Assembly (NCBI GenBank): GCA_958510875.1
Contig: OY294067.1
Coordinates: 250,557,736-250,621,735, forward strand
DNA: 64,000 bases
Origin: Endomychus coccineus
Lineage: Eukaryota; Arthropoda; Insecta; Coleoptera; Endomychidae
Direction of reading: 5' to 3'
Made by a program: the position numbers and the translations under genes
In this document: positions 59,858 to 64,000 of the stretch, piece after piece
Layout: each line of letters opens with the position of its first letter
Numbering within the stretch: the first letter of the stretch is position 1
The notes under the pieces: generated by a model
Told to the model about the DNA's origin: nothing
Seen by the model: only the letters and a program-made list of their open reading frames with translations
Database searches by the model: none

Positions 59858-59934
59858 TAATTTTATTGGAATCCCAGTATACTAATTTTAGGAAAAAACT
59901 TATTCTTCATAAAAAGTTCCATGTTCTAAAATCT

Positions 59935-60075
59935 AAAATACAATCATCACCCACATCCCTGGATGTCGAGTCCAGTGTGTTGACCAATTTTACCACATAG
60001 GTCCCGTCAAAGTCTCATTATATATTTTTCTTAATATAAGCCTCTGAAAGGATAGTAGATCATTGGTAAATATGT
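59935..60075 (-). mobile_element. tRNA-like SINE, copy B
   Basis: Minus strand: CAATGATCTACTATCCTTTC, AGAGGCTTATATTAAG, then a tRNA-like part with GGTAAAATTGGTCAACACAC (A-box-like) and CTGGACTCGACATCCAG (anticodon arm, loop CTCGACA). The B box is decayed (GATGTGGGTGATG). Leader and tRNA part match copy A by eye over about 120 bp with many changes. Confidence 0.5.
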
Positions 60076-61862
60076 GTTTTGAAATGAGGAGTGTAGGTAT
60101 GAGTATTACACAGAATGCTTATTGGAAAAAAAGAAACCAGGATACTATAATGGAATGAGCAGTTAGTGTACTTGTCAGCCATAGTTGAACCTAGGTTGAA
60201 TGGAATAAGCATAATTTATGTTCTATATGAAATACAAAGAAAACTTTTCGATATTATTATGCTGACGTGTAAGTCAGATAATTGTACAGAATGTGCTAAA
60301 TGTTGTCTAAGTAATATTATCTAAATTAACATTTTGTAGTTTGCAACGGTAGAATTCGTTGTACATAATTATTATATGTCTGAGACGGCTTTGCTTCGAA
60401 GTTGTAATTAGTGTTATTATACATTCAATATAACAACGTTTCAATTAATTTCATAAACGTCTCCAAATCCCCACTTGACCTGATATTTTTACTTACGTAA
60501 TAAGAAAAATGTATTTCGTGTTCGTGTATTTCAACTGTTCAAATAAATCCTTAAACCAGTTTGTGTTCGGTTTTCCGAAAATGTTTGTTAATCTCCATTG
60601 AATTTTACAGATTTTACACTCAATGCATGAATGAAAAATTATCAATTTTATTCTGATGTTGTTATTCGAGATATATTGTTTATTAGAATTTGGTTCTGTG
60701 AGCAATCTATGATAATTCAGGTTATTATTGGGTATACCTTGTGACCTCATACTGAATGCTATTGAATGGAAATAATAATAATTGAAGCGTGAGTATATCA
60801 AAAACCACATATATTGCTCCAAACAGCTTAAATTAGGATGTGTTCAGCCTTTCTGCAAACAATGATAGAACGTACCCTATTCCTTTTCAAACAAGAAACA
60901 CAGGGCGCCACCACGAATCAAAAGAGTATATTTCAATCAGTTATATGAAAAGAAATAAGCATTATTGGTTTGGCAATGAACAATAAGGAAATGAAACAAA
61001 GCATATGAAAACAATAGCAGGTATATTAATTATTGATGAACAATGGAAAAAGAAGCTTACAAAATCGAATACCCTTTCGGGTTAACCAAGATATATAATG
61101 AAACAATATATAAAATTGTGAATAATGCAATTATTGCGATTACGTTATTCTGAAATTTGGACATACATCTTGCTCATTATGGTAAAATTATGCAATGGTA
61201 ATGTAGTAATGGTACTCCCCTGTGAAGATTCCGGAAGGTCCAAGGTACTATATTGCCTTAACGAGAAGATCATAGTAATTAGCTAAATTCAGTGTGCATC
61301 ATTTACGGTAGAATAAAAAGAGAATCAAAATGTAACAAAATAATTGAGTGAATGGAATGAGATTCAAATAGCCTTCTACAAATAATACAATGCGGTTGAA
61401 TACCGTCTAAATTTGTAATACAAAATGTAAAAGATCTTGGGATCAATGTTAACAGAGCTTAGTGTAAAACAAAGTACCACAGCTGTAATTCAGTAAGCCT
61501 GATTGTTATCGATTACAATCGGAATGAATGAATTGATATACTGCTATACAGAACACAAATTAGATACTTAATGAATTCCTCATCTAGGTGTTGCTATCAC
61601 TCAGCACCAAAATCTCTGCCAAAGATGTTGGAATTCAACAGACAATCGTTTATGATTCACCCTTCGCAATTTTACTAGCGCTTGCGTGGGATTACGATAT
61701 TCGTAACGTCCATATCGGGATAATTGATTAAAGTATCGTATTCAAGATAGGTATGTTCAAATGGAGGAACATTCAATCATTCATATTTGAATAAGATATA
61801 GCATTCTATAATGAATAATGATACCCGAACGATCGGGTGGTTAAAAGTGAACGTAACATCAG
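60076..61862. other. Intergenic, nothing recognised
   Basis: About 1.8 kb of AT-rich DNA. The 109-codon minus-strand frame from 60822 is not recognised and has low-complexity composition. Confidence 0.45.
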
Positions 61863-62181
61863 TTTTTTTTTTTTGGGAGGTGCCTTGAACCCTTTATGGG
61901 GACCTTATGGACATGTTACATCCCATATGGTAATGTGGGAGTCCCTGAGTCCCGAACTTAATCACCTCAGATATGCCCACTAAACACTCCACCTCGTGTG
62001 GTAATCTCGATCCTGCAACCAGGGCAGTCTCGATGACACTTGGGCTTGACAACCCATGGTATCTTACCGCACCACTTTCTCGGGCCATCGGAAATATTCC
62101 GCAGCCGCAGGATTCGAACCCGCGACCAGCAGCCACAGTGATTAGAAGATCGATTCTTCTACCACTGAACTACCTGGCCAT
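61863..62181 (-). mobile_element. tRNA-derived SINE, 319 bp, with poly(A) tail
   Basis: Minus strand from about 62181: GGCCAGGTAGTTCAGTGGTA (polymerase III A box), an anticodon-like arm GAAGAATCGATCTTCTAATC, and GCGGGTTCGAATCCTGC (perfect B box). A body of about 230 bp follows and ends in a run of A (T run at 61863..61874 on the plus strand). It is more GC-rich than its surroundings. It is a SINE, not a tRNA gene, because the tRNA arms do not fold properly and the body is transcribed through. Confidence 0.88.
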
Positions 62182-62772
62182 CATTACATGTGTAGTGATC
62201 AGAGAGATGTGAGGACAGAGTGCGCTAGTGCAATGGATGCATTGTTAAATAAATGACCGAAGTTAAGCTACGAGATTCACCCCCTCTCCTTACCTGAGAG
62301 ATCTCTCTGCTTCTTACCAGAGAGATGTTTCTCTCTGCTTCTTACTAAATTTCACCCCACGCTCGCGCGACTCGTTATATTCAGTGGTTTTATCATCTTT
62401 AGGCTTTATAAATCAACAATATTTTGTTTAAAACTATTTTTCGCATCTATTTTGTGTGAAACATCTTTAAATCTTTGTTCAATGTGTTGTACACAGAGAG
62501 ATGGAATGGTTGCTCGCGCAATCTATCTTAACATCTCTCTGGTTGTACACAACTATAAGCATCTACGTAAAATCTCCCCACCATACGGATTATATATCTT
62601 GAAACCGGTCTGGTAGTGATACAGTATATCAGTATGACAGCATTAACCATATTTTCAATACAATTTATATGTAATAGACTCCATTATAGCATTCGAAAAG
62701 TAACCATAGAACTATTGATGCCTGTGTAGGCAACTAGATCAACGATGTTAGTTCCTCAGTAGTTGTACCGTA
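62182..62772. other. No gene; AGAGAGATG-rich repeats
   Basis: The words AGAGAGATG and CATCTCTCT recur at 62202, 62308, 62331, 62495 and 62532. TTGTACACAGAGAGATGG (62484) and CATCTCTCTGGTTGTACACAA (62531, 21 letters split here as CATCTCTCTGG and TTGTACACAA) form an inverted pair 30 bp apart. Confidence 0.55.
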
Positions 62773-63812
62773 CGAAGACAAGATGAAAAGTCCCTGAAAA
62801 ATGAAAAAGATGTCGCCACAATCGAAAATCACACATGATATTTGTAATGTACCATCCTTAACTACAACGCACTAAAATTTTCGGACAGATATGTCTCTCA
62901 GTTCTGTTTTGAAACCCATCGAAAGCGAGCAACCTTGAAGAGTTTTGTAAAAATGGAAAGAAATGAATTTGGCTCCTTGATTAAATATTATTTCTTGGGT
63001 GGCAAAAACATAACAAATCCAAAGCATCGCTTGTTATACATTATAGAAACTCTTCACCATCGATTTACAAATGGTTTACTGATTTTCGTTAAGGTAGTAT
63101 GATCACAAGAACACCGAACGTTCTGGTCATCTAATTGAGGTTACAACGCCAGAAATTGTCGATAAAATCCATGATATGATTTGGAACGATCGGTGAGTTG
63201 AAGTGCACGAGATTGCTGAGGTTATGGGCAATTGGGCATCTAAACCGAACGGCTACGGAACGGTCTGCATTTTCGAATGTGAGAAAGCTATCTTCCAGAT
63301 GGGTGCCGCATTTGCTCTCTGTTGACAACAATCACACGGTATCGTCCATATCGATTACCTCGAAAAGGGAAAAACGGTCATCGGCATATATCATGAAGAT
63401 CTGTTGGATGAATTCGACGACAATTTTAAGCATTTAAGTATTCTCCCACCAGGACAACGCCCCGGCGCACAGGTCCGCAGTCGCAATTGCAAAATTGCAC
63501 GAATTGTTTCTCGAATTGGTTCGTCATCCACCATATTCTCCAGATTTGGCTCGCTGTGATTTTTATCTATTTCCGTACTTGAATAAATGGCTCGACGGAA
63601 AGAGATTTGGCTTCAACGATGAGGTCATCGCTGAAACAAACCCCTATTCTGGAAGTTTTCCGGAATCGTATTATTTGGAAAGGATCGAAAAAATAGAAAA
63701 ACGTTGGACGAAATGTATCGGGCTACAAGGAATTTAAATTGAGAAATAAGAAAGGTTTTGACCAAATAAATCATTTCTTTTTCATTTTCAGGGACTTTTC
63801 ACCTTGCTCTCG
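62773..63812 (+). mobile_element. Deleted mariner, 1,040 bp
   Basis: Inverted ends of about 35 bp: left CGAAGACAAGATGAAAAGTC and right, reversed, CGAGAGCAAGGTGAAAAGTC, continuing CCTGAAAA(A)TGAAAAAGA. TA flanks both sides (62771..62772 and 63813..63814). It carries an internally deleted transposase. Confidence 0.92.
62953..63737 (+). pseudogene. mariner transposase with first catalytic Asp deleted
   Basis: ATG at 62953: MERNEFGSLIKYYFLGGKN, the mariner N-terminal HTH. Later EIVDKIHDMIWNDR-like text near 63160 and FQMGAAFALC/SRWVPHLLSVDNNHTV near 63290 in different frames. The text then jumps to HIDYLEKGKTVIG (63345), so the segment with the first catalytic Asp (VDETW) is deleted. The rest has HQDNAPAHRSAVAIAKLHEL (second Asp) and YSPDLARCDFYLFPYLNKWL (third Asp of the DD34D triad), ending KRWTKCIGLQGI. 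Frameshifts are frequent; inactive. Confidence 0.9.
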
Positions 63813-64000
63813 TATGTGAACATAAGTCTGATCTCAATCTACCAATAAGTAGTCGGTAGTTCAGACTAACTGCCGGGATTATTATTCTCGAGTATCTCTC
63901 TGATTATGACCACGATATCTAGTAAAATTTGGTTTACGATGTTACACACTTCGCACATAACAGGTTTAAGTTCCAGGGAACAAAAAACCCGAATTCATCA

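Noticed and set aside
62100..62181. Possible genuine tRNA gene
   Set aside because: A and B boxes are excellent but the acceptor ends do not pair and a 230-bp body with poly(A) follows, as in SINEs.

Overview
This is a gene-poor, AT-rich insect nuclear window. The insect diagnosis rests on 7tm_6-type odorant receptor (OR) genes with their usual intron layout, a Crypton-type tyrosine recombinase, insect-style mariner/Tc1, hAT and Helitron elements, and several Penelope-like elements (PLEs). Some of these families look beetle-like, but the order cannot be fixed from this sequence alone. Most of the 64 kb is transposon wreckage, much of it nested. Host coding sequence is sparse and lies entirely on the minus strand.

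Host genes. The best gene is an OR of five exons at 41108..35941 (minus). The spliced exons give 400 codons plus a stop, with consistent phases and GT/AG borders. A paralogous OR first exon of identical length (791 bp) lies at 10726..9936; I find no downstream exons for it. A relic of OR exon 4 with an in-frame internal deletion is at 25532..25443. A single, perfectly open, splice-bordered exon of the complex I 49-kDa subunit (ND-49/NDUFS2) sits alone at 24490..24293. A Cys/His-rich first exon at 18430..16774 is split by a clean mariner insertion.

Layout. 0-1 kb: facing copies of a Cys-rich tail. 1.3-4.0 kb: PLE with hammerhead-ribozyme-like motifs in inverted ends and a 892-bp foldback element inserted in one end. 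6.6-9.5 kb: long inverted repeat hosting a deleted Helitron. 9.9-10.7 kb: OR exon. 11.7-12.6 kb: foldback element. 13.6-14.3 kb: degenerate tandem array. 14.5-15.65 kb: Crypton pseudogene. 16.8-18.4 kb: mariner inside an exon. 18.6-21 kb: PLE with a nested hAT. 24.3-25.5 kb: ND-49 exon, transposase fragment and OR relic. 27.5-28.5 kb: PLE ends around a LINE fragment. 29.4-32.7 kb: large LINE with an (ATT)n tail. 33-34 kb: Tc1/mariner-like relic. 34.7-35.8 kb: terminal-inverted-repeat element with internal tandem copies. 35.9-41.1 kb: OR gene with PLE and Gypsy pieces in its introns. 44.3-46.1 kb: element with CCCACT ends. 50.0-52.3 kb: Sola-like transposon with 31-bp perfect inverted ends. 52.6-56.2 kb: recent 1.8-kb tandem duplication. 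58.3-60.1 kb: LINE relic between two tRNA-like SINE copies. 61.9-62.2 kb: tRNA-derived SINE. 62.8-63.8 kb: deleted mariner.

The most notable non-standard signal is a set of hammerhead-ribozyme-like motifs (five good, several decayed) at PLE ends. They fall into at least two sequence classes. In one class there is a covarying base pair. They occur on both strands because PLE ends are inverted.
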